Shown: in pieces, positions 1 through 6,262 of the stretch | How positions within the stretch are numbered: position 1 is the stretch's first letter | How the letters are laid out: every line of letters begins with the position of its first letter | Source: Peptococcaceae bacterium | GTDB lineage: Bacteria > Bacillota > Peptococcia > Peptococcales > Peptococcaceae | Reading direction: 5' to 3' | Length of the DNA stretch: 7,391 nt | NCBI GenBank assembly: GCA_900759105.1 | Contig: CAAETY010000115.1 | Span: 1 to 7,391, forward strand | Translations under genes and position numbers: made by a program | Notes under the pieces: model-generated | Seen by the model: the letters and a program-made list of their open reading frames with translations, nothing else | The model's database searches: none | What the model was told of the DNA's origin: nothing

Positions 1-29
1 CCGTACTCCTCTACTCCTTACAATGTACA

Positions 30-70
30 ATAAAAAGAAAAAAGCTCAACCTCTTGCGAAGTTGAGCTTT
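30..70 (-). terminator. Host terminator, probably the original one of tRNA-Glu
   Basis: Ten-base perfect arms at 41-50 and 61-70 (AAAGCTCAAC / GTTGAGCTTT) enclose a 10-nt loop. Read on the minus strand, the hairpin is followed by a T-rich run (comp. of 31-43). It sits directly after the truncated tRNA end on the minus strand, so before insertion it would have ended transcription of tRNA-Glu. It is now separated from the tRNA by the whole element. Confidence 0.8.
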
Positions 71-95
71 TTGGTGACCCGTACGGGAATCGAAC
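70..95. repeat. attL: 26-bp direct repeat, 3' fragment of tRNA-Glu
   Basis: Identical to 7297-7322. On the minus strand it holds the CCA end, the 3' acceptor strand and most of the T arm of tRNA-Glu, but no anticodon or D arm, so it is an attachment-site copy and not a tRNA gene. Tyrosine integrases of this type commonly recombine at such tRNA 3' ends. Confidence 0.93.
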
Positions 96-114
96 TATAC
101 ATCAAATAAAACAA

Positions 115-190
115 CCCTTTAACTATTTTCGTTATATCAGGATTTTATCCGATATTTACGAATTGTGTTAAAGGGATTTTTTATTTTGTT
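115..190. terminator. Long imperfect hairpin with T-rich tail at the element's left end
   Basis: Outer arms CCCTTTAAC (115-123) and GTTAAAGGG (167-175) pair perfectly. Inside, TTCGT (128-132) pairs with ACGAA (158-162), and ATATC (134-138) plus GGAT (140-143) pair with ATCC (147-150) plus GATAT (151-155) around a TTT loop. A T-rich tail (ATTTTTTATTTTG) follows on the plus strand, and the minus strand also has T-rich sequence beyond the hairpin. It could be a two-way terminator insulating the element, or a structured recombination site. The pairing is seen; the role is inferred. Confidence 0.55.
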
Positions 191-199
191 TGATTCTAA

Positions 200-220
200 G
201 TGGGGTACAAAGTGGGGTAC
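200..220 (+). repeat. Tandem GTGGGGTAC repeats, candidate integrase arm sites (left)
   Basis: GTGGGGTAC occurs twice, at 200-208 and 212-220, with a 12-bp period. A related pair (TGTGGTAC at 7212-7219 and 7223-7230, 11-bp period) lies inside the right end. Paired short direct repeats about one helical turn apart, inside both element ends, are what the arm-binding domain of a tyrosine integrase or an excisionase would use. Binding is inferred. Confidence 0.5.
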
Positions 221-293
221 AGCTACTCACCTACAAATTTCTTTTACGCCGCCAAATTTGACGAATTTGTTAAAAAATTGGAGGGCTGAAAAG

Positions 294-327
294 AAACACT
301 TGCGCAAACGTGCGAACTGCATACCAT
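294..327 (+). promoter_or_regulatory. Promoter/operator of the HTH-integrase operon
   Basis: TTGCGC (300-305) and TACCAT (322-327) with a 16-bp spacer form a weak sigma-A-like promoter. Bases 294-323 match 1794-1823 in 26 of 30 positions, including the -35 and the spacer. The internal GCGCA-AA-CGTGC (303-314) is an imperfect dyad; its counterpart in the other copy is perfect. This conservation suggests that one regulator, most simply the HTH protein encoded just downstream, binds both. Confidence 0.6.
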
Positions 328-359
328 ATTGATTACTACATCAAACGAGGTATACAGTC

Positions 360-611
360 ATGCATATTAAAACTCACAATGACCTACGCATCCGAATTTC
401 TTATTTTGGCTATACGAGTGCCGAAGTGGCAGCCGCAATCGGTATATCCGCTCAAGCTATGTCTGACAAATTGACTTTTAAGTCTCGCTTTACCTCGTTC
501 GAAATGGCTGCCATCGGAAAGCTGCTCAAACTTTCACCAGAACAATATTACACCTTTTTTATTAAACCTATTGAGTCCTACAATGACTCTATACTCATTT
601 GCCACAGTTAA
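360..611 (+). CDS. Small Cro/C1-like (XRE) HTH regulator, 83 aa
   Basis: This is a small DNA-binding protein. Residues about 16-62 fit a helix-turn-helix of the phage Cro-like kind (DUF739-like): TSAEVAAAIGISAQAMSDKL is the HTH core, followed by an SRFTSFEMAAIGKLLKL segment typical of these proteins. The ATG has GAGG at 347-350, 9 bases upstream. The stop lies 12 bp before the integrase ATG and overlaps that gene's ribosome binding site, so the two are surely co-transcribed and perhaps translationally coupled. By position it may be the switch that controls integrase expression and the repeat-sharing promoter at 1800. It could also act as an excisionase, since no separate one is visible. The family is fairly clear; target and role are inferred. 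Confidence 0.78.
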   Translation: MHIKTHNDLRIRISYFGYTSAEVAAAIGISAQAMSDKLTFKSRFTSFEMAAIGKLLKLSPEQYYTFFIKPIESYNDSILICHS

Positions 612-623
612 AGGAGAACAACC

Positions 624-1793
624 ATGCCCAATTTGCAAAATGAAATTGCCGCCCGTACATTTTATGTATCAAAAAAAGACATTTGGAAAGTTAATGTACA
701 GAAAGACGGAACTCGAAAATCCTTTTACTCTAAATTGCCCGGACGAAAGGGACAGAAAGATTGTGCCGCAAAAGCTGCCGCTTGGCTCCTTAGTAACTCG
801 CCGCTTACCTTGTCTGACAGTACAACCGTTGACGACCTCTTTTCCCTTTACTTAAAAGATAAAGCTCTGGAAACTACCGATACATACAATATTGCCAACC
901 GCTATAAAAACCATATTGCTCCTGTCATTGGACGTATCCGTATCTCACGGCTTACTAAACAGGATTTGAAACGAGTCATCACTACAGCCAGCAAATCGCA
1001 CAACCTGAGTCACAAAACCCTGCTTAATTTGCGTGGTGACCTCTCCGGCTTCTGTAACTACCTTGATAATTCTGACATTCGTTCTGACCTTCGAACAAAC
1101 AACATCAAAATTCCTAAAGGCGCTTCTAAAAGAGAAAAGAAAGCCCTTGATATTCCTTACCTCTATATCCTTTTTACGGAATCTTCAGTACGCTACAACG
1201 GTAGCATTTGTCAGGACGACTTAATTTATGCCTATCGTTTTAATATTGTAACTGGGCTGCGTACTGGGGAATTGATGGGGCTTGAGTGGGGCGATATTGA
1301 CAACGACTACATTCATATTCGCCGTGCGATTAACGCTAAAGGGATAACCACTCAAGGAAAAAATGAATTTGCTTGCCGTGATTTCCCACAAACCCGCTAT
1401 ACTCGTGAAATTTTGAAATCCCAAATGCAATATCGGGTCAATCCTAACAACCCTCATGAGCGCGTTTTTGGCGACATTGGACAGTTGTGTTATCGTGAAC
1501 GCTGGGGAAAGTATTGTAAATATCACGATATTCCTTATATCACGCCTTACGAATTTCGACACACCTTTTCTTCACTGTTTAAGCAAAGCCTTGGAGAATG
1601 GGCTATTGATGAACTTATGGGTCATGTTCACCCCGGAGTGTCCCTTGGCATCTACGCGCATAGGCTGTATGGAGATATGGACGATGTTCCTGCTTTGCTT
1701 GACGCTGAACTTGATGAGCAGTTGGAGAAGGGTAAAAAACTTTTTTTAGAAAAAATTTCTAAAAATCCGGCTCACTCGGATTCTGAGTCTTGA
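624..1793 (+). CDS. int: Tyrosine site-specific integrase, 389 aa
   Basis: Catalyses integration and excision at the tRNA-Glu attachment site. The N-terminal 55 or so residues (beta-rich, WKVNVQKDGTRKSFYSKL) look like an arm-type DNA-binding domain, about 65-150 is the SAM-like core-binding domain, and 175-350 is the catalytic domain. Visible active-site residues are Arg213 (GLRTGE), Arg312 (YEFRHTF), His334 (MGH) and the nucleophile Tyr344 (GIYAH). The first His of the usual HxxR motif is Tyr309 here, a substitution that I believe occurs in other integrases of Bacillota elements. The ATG is fixed by AAGGAG at 611-616, 7 bases upstream. Length is normal and the gene looks intact. It lies next to attL, far from the full tRNA at the right end. 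No terminator separates it from the next promoter. Confidence 0.95.
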   Translation: MPNLQNEIAARTFYVSKKDIWKVNVQKDGTRKSFYSKLPGRKGQKDCAAKAAAWLLSNSPLTLSDSTTVDDLFSLYLKDKALETTDTYNIANRYKNHIAPVIGRIRISRLTKQDLKRVITTASKSHNLSHKTLLNLRGDLSGFCNYLDNSDIRSDLRTNNIKIPKGASKREKKALDIPYLYILFTESSVRYNGSICQDDLIYAYRFNIVTGLRTGELMGLEWGDIDNDYIHIRRAINAKGITTQGKNEFACRDFPQTRYTREILKSQMQYRVNPNNPHERVFGDIGQLCYRERWGKYCKYHDIPYITPYEFRHTFSSLFKQSLGEWAIDELMGHVHPGVSLGIYAHRLYGDMDDVPALLDAELDEQLEKGKKLFLEKISKNPAHSDSES

Positions 1794-1827
1794 AAACCCT
1801 TGCACAGATGTGCGAACTGCATAAAAT
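1794..1827 (+). promoter_or_regulatory. Promoter/operator of the 85-aa gene, sharing sequence with 294-327
   Basis: TTGCAC (1800-1805), a 16-bp spacer and TAAAAT (1822-1827) make a better promoter than its partner at 300. GCACA-GA-TGTGC (1803-1814) is a perfect 5-bp dyad between the -35 and -10, a plausible operator. It starts immediately after the integrase stop codon. The match to the HTH-operon promoter points to joint regulation. Confidence 0.65.
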
Positions 1828-1891
1828 TTTAATTGTCAGATGTGACCGCCCTTTTAGGACGAACATTTTTAAACACAAAGGAGAAATTATT

Positions 1892-2149
1892 ATGCAAGAA
1901 CAGAAAGTTATCGGCTACCGGCGCTCGGATTTTCCGGGCGACAACGGCAAGGTGGTTGAAGGGTATTGGGTTTTCCTTTCCTTCGAAATCAGCTCCAAAT
2001 ATGGTGCTGGATTCGAGGCAGACCGTGTATACCTGACTATCGCCCGCATCAACTCCATGGGGCTTTCCATTGAGTCGTTGCTTAACCGCAATGTGTATGT
2101 GTACTACACCAAATCGGGCAAATTGTGCGGCATTTCTCTCGCCGATTAA
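1892..2149 (+). CDS. Small beta-rich protein of unknown function, 85 aa
   Basis: I do not recognise the family. The ATG at 1892 is supported by AAAGGAG at 1877-1883, 8 bases upstream, and by a promoter at 1800-1827; no other start has such support. The protein has no membrane segment or signal peptide. It alternates hydrophobic and polar residues as in a small beta barrel (VVEGYWVFLSFEI, RVYLTIARI, NVYVYYTKSGKLCGI) with many Tyr and Phe residues, and is near neutral in charge. It stands alone between its promoter and a strong terminator, just before the replication initiator gene. An OB-fold-like ssDNA-binding or replication accessory role would fit that place, as in filamentous phages and rolling-circle replicons, but that is inference. 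The reading frame is very likely real. Confidence 0.8.
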   Translation: MQEQKVIGYRRSDFPGDNGKVVEGYWVFLSFEISSKYGAGFEADRVYLTIARINSMGLSIESLLNRNVYVYYTKSGKLCGISLAD

Positions 2150-2155
2150 CGCCGG

Positions 2156-2203
2156 GCCGGAGAGTCTGATCCCGCAGGGGTCAGACCCTTCGGCTGTTTT
2201 TTT
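2156..2203 (+). terminator. Strong rho-independent terminator
   Basis: Arms 2156-2172 and 2178-2194 form a 17-position stem with one mismatch and two G-T pairs around a 5-nt loop (CGCAG). A run of seven T follows at 2197-2203. It begins a few bases after the stop of the 85-aa gene and separates that gene from the replication gene, so the latter needs its own promoter. Confidence 0.9.
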
Positions 2204-2270
2204 ATCCGCTCTTGTCATTACGCAGGGGACTTGACAGTGTAACAACTTGGGGACATTTTTTCTATTCACT
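2204..2270 (+). promoter_or_regulatory. Leader of the Rep gene: candidate promoter and nick-site region
   Basis: A consensus TTGACA stands at 2231-2236, but the bases 17 downstream (CATTTT) are a poor -10. The stretch carries two ACTTG copies (2229-2233 and 2245-2249), each bordered by GGGGAC. TGTCA (2213-2217) can pair with TGACA (2232-2236) around a loop. CAACTTG resembles the start of the phiX174 gene A nick site, and CTTG the pC194-type nick core. The location directly upstream of an HUH initiator makes a double-strand origin or oriT possible. This is a weak call based on short words. Confidence 0.3.
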
Positions 2271-3686
2271 ATGCTCACTCATTTTCCTTCTAATTGCACA
2301 CTTATTAGCACCTCTCTTACTCGCTGTGTTGTTTCTAACGGTACGACCTTCACGGAACAGGTTTATCGGTGTGTGCCTAACATGGAAGCCCATAGTATTC
2401 GCCTTTATACGCTTGGAAACACATCAAAGGTTCTCTACCGCCCTGCTTGCATTGTATCCGGGGTCAACACACGCGAAGTTCACGACTATAATGTCGCTAC
2501 TGGCTGGGCACTTCCCGATGAACGCACCGAAGAAGAACGTGAAGCCGAATCTATTCGCACGTCTGTAAGTCGCTCTGTCCGCATGGTTCGGGAACTTGCC
2601 GCCTGTAATCAATGGCAATTCTTTGTCACTATAACATTGTCGCCAAAACATTGGGAAAACCGTTATACTCCTGACGGCCTTCAAGATGTTATCAAATTGA
2701 TGGCAAAGCGCTGGCGACGAAAACGCACTAATGGCTCTGCCTATTGTCCTGGCTTCAAGTATCTTTTGATTCCCGAAATGCACAAAAATGGTGCCATTCA
2801 CTTGCATGGATTTGTTTCTTGTATGCCGTCAAAAGATTGCGTACCGTATACTTTGGACGAGGTGAACGGTGAGCAAAATCTCCCACGGGAAATTTGTAAC
2901 AAGGTACGAGCTGGGCAAGAAGTCTATCATTGTAACGAATGGGAACAGTTCTTCGGTTTCAATACGATTGAGCCGATTTCTGATTTGGATAAAGCGTCCA
3001 GTTATGTTGTCAAATATGTTTCCAAAGAAATTGGGAAAACGCCTTTTAAGACCCGTTATTGGTGTTCCCGTGGCCTTTCTCGCGCAACGCTGATTGGAAA
3101 ATTCTACTTTTCAGACGAGTACCTTGTAGAACCTCAACTTGAATTTTATAACCAGTCGCTTGCTTCTATGGCTGCTGTCACCAAGTCAAACTTTTTAATG
3201 CATGAAGAATGTTTTGCCCCTCTCCTTAGTCGGCAGCATCTCGAAACAGGCTGTTATGGACTAGTCAACATTACCACTTACATTAACGGTTGCGACCATT
3301 CATCAGCTGAAGTTTTGGCTTTTCTAAATTCCAACTTTGACACTACGCCACATTATGTGGAATACAACCAAGACGCAAACTTTTCCCCTGCACGGATAGC
3401 GAAAGAGGTCAACTTTAACCACTTTATTCACGATGCTTTTGCTGCCAATGCCTTAGATTCTGAGCTTTCAGAATTACAAGCTGCTAATGATGCTGGACGG
3501 CTCGAAATTATCCACGGTCAGCCTTTCATCACGCTACCAAAAGATGACCCCTGCGCTGATTTGTTCGACACTCTAAGCTACACTCCGGCACCACAAAAGC
3601 ACAAACCTCTCCCCCCGTGCCATTCCTCGCCCCATTTGCAACAATGTGAACAGCTTTCCCTCTTTAAGTTTCACCTTCCGAATTGA
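2271..3686 (+). CDS. HUH rolling-circle replication initiator / relaxase-like protein, 471 aa
   Basis: Nicks one DNA strand at an origin and stays linked through a tyrosine, to start rolling-circle replication or transfer. Residues (from ATG 2271): FFVTITL at 117-123 is motif 1; HLHG with His177 and His179 is the metal-binding HUH motif; SSYVVKYVSKE at 243-253, with Tyr245/Tyr249 and Lys248, is the catalytic tyrosine motif; RYWCSRGLSR follows. The C-terminal part from about 290 has no feature I recognise and no helicase motif. The start is uncertain. None of the candidates (TTG 2247, ATG 2271, ATG 2382 = Met38) has a good ribosome binding site. The pyrimidine-rich third positions between 2271 and 2381 look coding, so I chose 2271; the recognisable part begins near Met38. 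The stop lies 31 bp before the translocase gene, so they form one operon. Confidence 0.88.
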   Translation: MLTHFPSNCTLISTSLTRCVVSNGTTFTEQVYRCVPNMEAHSIRLYTLGNTSKVLYRPACIVSGVNTREVHDYNVATGWALPDERTEEEREAESIRTSVSRSVRMVRELAACNQWQFFVTITLSPKHWENRYTPDGLQDVIKLMAKRWRRKRTNGSAYCPGFKYLLIPEMHKNGAIHLHGFVSCMPSKDCVPYTLDEVNGEQNLPREICNKVRAGQEVYHCNEWEQFFGFNTIEPISDLDKASSYVVKYVSKEIGKTPFKTRYWCSRGLSRATLIGKFYFSDEYLVEPQLEFYNQSLASMAAVTKSNFLMHEECFAPLLSRQHLETGCYGLVNITTYINGCDHSSAEVLAFLNSNFDTTPHYVEYNQDANFSPARIAKEVNFNHFIHDAFAANALDSELSELQAANDAGRLEIIHGQPFITLPKDDPCADLFDTLSYTPAPQKHKPLPPCHSSPHLQQCEQLSLFKFHLPN

Positions 3687-3717
3687 TTATTTCTTGATTA
3701 CTGAAAGGAGATTTCCC

Positions 3718-4989
3718 ATGTTTGATTTACAAAAGTATCAGCTTCGCGCACGCACTAATCTGCACAACCTCTTTGTTTCTATTCGGTCCGGCTTTATGAT
3801 TGTTAGCAAAAAGCCGTCAATGCTGTTTTTTGTTTTGTTCCTCGCCGCCTTTGCTGCCTTATGGGGATTTTCTATTACCTACTCGCCCACATGGAATTTT
3901 CTGCTCCCATTTACCATTCTTTTTTCCTTTATGCTCTCTGCTGTAACTGCTCTTGCACTTCTTGCATGGATTGGCTACATTCCCGGTGCGCTAAAAATGC
4001 AGCATGATTTTTCCCGTATTGGCTTTGTCAATTCTGCCGGAGAAGCGCCATTCCTTGTTAGACGGCAAAACCTCGATTTAACTTTTTGGGGAAAGGGTTT
4101 TCCTCTGGCACTTTGGGACGAGCATAAATTAGAAATTGAATCTGCCCTAAATTTGTATGTTGCCAATATCTCCGAAAACAGTGACCGCCGAACGATTACA
4201 CTTAATTGTGTAAGTCCAGATTATGCCTTTGAAATCGTCCCTTGGAAAAATACCTACACGACTTTTAACGATGACTCTGTTGTTCACTTAGGGCAAGGAT
4301 TGCTTGGGTCTGTTTCCATTGATTTGAATGTAAGTCCCCATATACTGATTGGTGGCGAAACCGGCAGCGGCAAAACCGTTCTTTTCAAGGTGATTTTGCT
4401 TCAAATGATTCTGCAAGGTGATATTGTGTACATCGCAGATTTTAAGGGTGGTGTCGATTTTGGTTATTCGTGGCGCGAAAGCGCACATCTCATCACAACG
4501 GAAAAAGCTGTCTTGGACGTATGTGAATTTCTTGCTGGTGAACTTGAAAAGCGCAAGGAACTGTTTTGCAAGGAAGGTGCCGTAAATATTGAGGACTACC
4601 GCTCCAAGACTAAGGACTACCTGCCCCGCTATGTATTTGCGTGTGATGAACTTGCCGCTCTCTTTACCACTAAAGGTGCAACTAAGGAACGCAAAGAACT
4701 CCTTGCTCAGATTGAAAACTACATTACACTCTTTGCTACTCAGGGGCGTGCTTTTGGTTTGACCGTTATCCTTTGCGCCCAGCGTCCTGATAGTGATGTG
4801 CTGCCCGGCCAGATTAAATCTAATATGAGCGTCCGTATTTGTGGTCGCTCCAATGCTACACTTTCAACCATCATTATTGGTGATGGTCGCGCTTCTGAAC
4901 AGATTCCTCACAATGCCCGTGGCCGCTTTCTCATGGAAGATGGCACTCTCTTTCAGGGCTACTATCTTAACGAAAGCTCTGACTCCTAA
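3718..4989 (+). CDS. FtsK/TcpA-like membrane DNA translocase (coupling-type ATPase), 423 aa
   Basis: A hexameric-type motor ATPase that would move element DNA at the membrane. Two hydrophobic segments at about 35-54 and 60-86 anchor the N-terminus. The motor domain from about 190 has Walker A GGETGSGKT (212-220), the family's ADFKGGVDF (240-248), Walker B YVFACDE (305-311) and an RAFGLTVILCAQRP segment (344-356) that is typical of FtsK/SpoIIIE and TcpA proteins. There is no gamma (KOPS-reading) domain, and the length fits a TcpA-like coupling protein rather than a cell-division FtsK. The start at 3718 is set by GAAAGGAG at 3703-3710; an upstream in-frame extension overlapping the Rep gene lacks such a site. 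Paired with a HUH protein, it likely presents the nicked DNA to a helper secretion channel or pumps it itself. A palindromic terminator follows. Confidence 0.92.
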   Translation: MFDLQKYQLRARTNLHNLFVSIRSGFMIVSKKPSMLFFVLFLAAFAALWGFSITYSPTWNFLLPFTILFSFMLSAVTALALLAWIGYIPGALKMQHDFSRIGFVNSAGEAPFLVRRQNLDLTFWGKGFPLALWDEHKLEIESALNLYVANISENSDRRTITLNCVSPDYAFEIVPWKNTYTTFNDDSVVHLGQGLLGSVSIDLNVSPHILIGGETGSGKTVLFKVILLQMILQGDIVYIADFKGGVDFGYSWRESAHLITTEKAVLDVCEFLAGELEKRKELFCKEGAVNIEDYRSKTKDYLPRYVFACDELAALFTTKGATKERKELLAQIENYITLFATQGRAFGLTVILCAQRPDSDVLPGQIKSNMSVRICGRSNATLSTIIIGDGRASEQIPHNARGRFLMEDGTLFQGYYLNESSDS

Positions 4990-5003
4990 TTTTCTTTTCT
5001 GAT

Positions 5004-5038
5004 GCGGTGGCACTGATCAGTGCCACCGCTTTCTTTTT
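5004..5038 (+). terminator. Rho-independent terminator after the Rep-translocase operon
   Basis: Bases 5004-5029 are a perfect 26-bp palindrome (GCGGTGGCACTG, ATCAG..., arms 5004-5015/5018-5029), followed by a T-rich tail TTTCTTTTTTC at 5030-5040. It begins 14 bp after the translocase stop and isolates the restriction-modification operon from upstream transcription. Confidence 0.9.
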
Positions 5039-5046
5039 TCTTTCTA

Positions 5047-5076
5047 TTGTTAATACCTCTTAAAATATGCTATAAT
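5047..5076 (+). promoter_or_regulatory. Extended -10 promoter of the restriction-modification operon
   Basis: TATAAT at 5071-5076 is preceded by TGC (5068-5070), an extended -10. TTGTTA at 5047-5052 with an 18-bp spacer is an acceptable -35. Transcription would start near 5083, about 30 bases before the methyltransferase start. The promoter is bracketed by an inverted pair, TACCTCT (5054-5060) and AGAGGTA (5103-5109), of unknown meaning; the right copy contains the ribosome binding site. Confidence 0.75.
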
Positions 5077-5113
5077 CGTCTAAGAACCTAACGTATATTA
5101 TCAGAGGTAAAAA

Positions 5114-6262
5114 GTGAAAGATACAAGAGCTTCTATATCATTGTTTTCCGGGGCAATGGGATTGGATTTAGGCCTCCTACAGGCTGGCATAGACATAAAA
5201 CTCGGTCAAGATTTTAATGCCGCTTGCGTTCACACAATGGAGCAGAACGGTCATAAAGCTATTTTAGGTGACATTCGTGCTATCGAGCCTGAACAGCTTT
5301 TGTCTGCTGCTGGTTTGACTTTTGGCGAGCCGTTCATTATCTGCGGTGGTCCGCCTTGTCAGCCATTTTCCACCGCTGGCAAGCGCCTTGGTATCAACGA
5401 CCCTCGCGGAAGTCTTTTCCGTGAATATGTCCGTATGATTGATGCTATTAGACCTCGCTTTTTTGTAATGGAAAATGTCAAGGGGCTTATGAGTTCTCCC
5501 CTAAAAGACGAGAATGGCAATAATACCACCGGGAAAGTCATTGATGTTATTTTAGACGAGTTTGCTAAACTCCATTACAAAACGGTTTTCGGTGTTCTCG
5601 ATGCTGTCAACTATGGTGTCCCGCAGTTTAGAGAGCGCTTTGTAATGATTGGCAGCCGTGATAATGAGGATATTTTCTTACCCCTGCCCACACATTTCCA
5701 GACACATCAGAACGCTGCCAACCGCTGGGTCACTCTTGGTGATACAATTCGTGACTTGGAAAATACGCCCGGTGAATGCGCTGAATTTAGCGAGTCCCGC
5801 TTGAAGTATTTGAAGATGGTTCCAGAAGGTGGCAACTGGAAAAGTCTCCCCCCAGAAGTCTTAAAGGACGCTATGGGCGGTGCATACGAATCCGGCGGTG
5901 GCAAGGTTGGTTTTTATCGGAGATTGTCCTATTCGCAGCCTTCTCCTACAGTTGTTACAAGCCCTATTCAAAAAGCCACAATGATGTGCCACCCCACGAA
6001 GGATAGACCTTTAAGTGTGGCAGAGTATGCACGGATTCAGCAATTTCCTGACAGCTGGACTCTTACTGGCACTACGATTGATAAATACCGTCAGATAGGA
6101 AACGCCGTCCCTGTAGGGCTTGCCAAAGCCATTGGAGATGCCATTGTTTCCGTTGCCGAGGGGACTTCAACCATTCAGGTCAAAAGAGTGCGTGGTACAG
6201 CCATTCACGAAAAAATACAGGACGCTATTCAAATAGGAGGTATGTGTAATGCTAAAACTTGA
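5114..6262 (+). CDS. DNA (cytosine-5-)-methyltransferase of a type II R-M system, 382 aa
   Basis: Transfers a methyl group from S-adenosylmethionine to C5 of cytosine in its target site, protecting host and element DNA from the endonuclease encoded next. The conserved motifs are in order: I, SLFSGAMGLDLGL (9-21); IV, GGPPCQPFS with nucleophile Cys82; VI, MENV (119-122); VIII, QFRERF (171-176); IX, RPLSVAEYARIQQFP (298-312); X, IGNAVP (328-333). The target-recognition region is about 185-290 and contains EGGNWKSLP and GGGKVGFYRRLS; I cannot read the recognition sequence from it. The start is GTG at 5114, with GAGG at 5104-5107. Length is normal and all key residues are present. It overlaps the endonuclease gene by 14 bp. 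No controller (C) protein gene is nearby. Confidence 0.96.
   Translation: MKDTRASISLFSGAMGLDLGLLQAGIDIKLGQDFNAACVHTMEQNGHKAILGDIRAIEPEQLLSAAGLTFGEPFIICGGPPCQPFSTAGKRLGINDPRGSLFREYVRMIDAIRPRFFVMENVKGLMSSPLKDENGNNTTGKVIDVILDEFAKLHYKTVFGVLDAVNYGVPQFRERFVMIGSRDNEDIFLPLPTHFQTHQNAANRWVTLGDTIRDLENTPGECAEFSESRLKYLKMVPEGGNWKSLPPEVLKDAMGGAYESGGGKVGFYRRLSYSQPSPTVVTSPIQKATMMCHPTKDRPLSVAEYARIQQFPDSWTLTGTTIDKYRQIGNAVPVGLAKAIGDAIVSVAEGTSTIQVKRVRGTAIHEKIQDAIQIGGMCNAKT

Noticed and set aside
70..106. A second tRNA gene or tRNA pseudogene at the left end
   Set aside because: Only the 3' acceptor and T-arm part is present, with no anticodon or D arm. It is fully explained as the attL copy of the 26-bp repeat.
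1221..1562. 113-aa minus-strand reading frame inside the integrase gene
   Set aside because: It is a shadow of the integrase catalytic domain with no start signals.
1790..1891. Longer start (TTG 1790) for the 85-aa gene
   Set aside because: It would overlap the integrase stop and contain the promoter itself, and has no ribosome binding site, whereas ATG 1892 has AAAGGAG at the right distance.
1829..2278. 149-aa reading frame on the minus strand
   Set aside because: It runs antisense over the 85-aa gene and across its terminator, lacks a ribosome binding site, and has no recognisable domain.
3646..3717. Longer start for the FtsK-like protein overlapping the Rep gene
   Set aside because: The extension has no ribosome binding site. 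GAAAGGAG 7 bases before ATG 3718 decides the start.
3718..4989. Filamentous phage (inovirus) Zot-like assembly ATPase, making the element an inovirus prophage
   Set aside because: The motor motifs (ADFKGGVDF, AQRP, N-terminal membrane pair) are of the FtsK/TcpA type, and no coat or adsorption protein genes are present.
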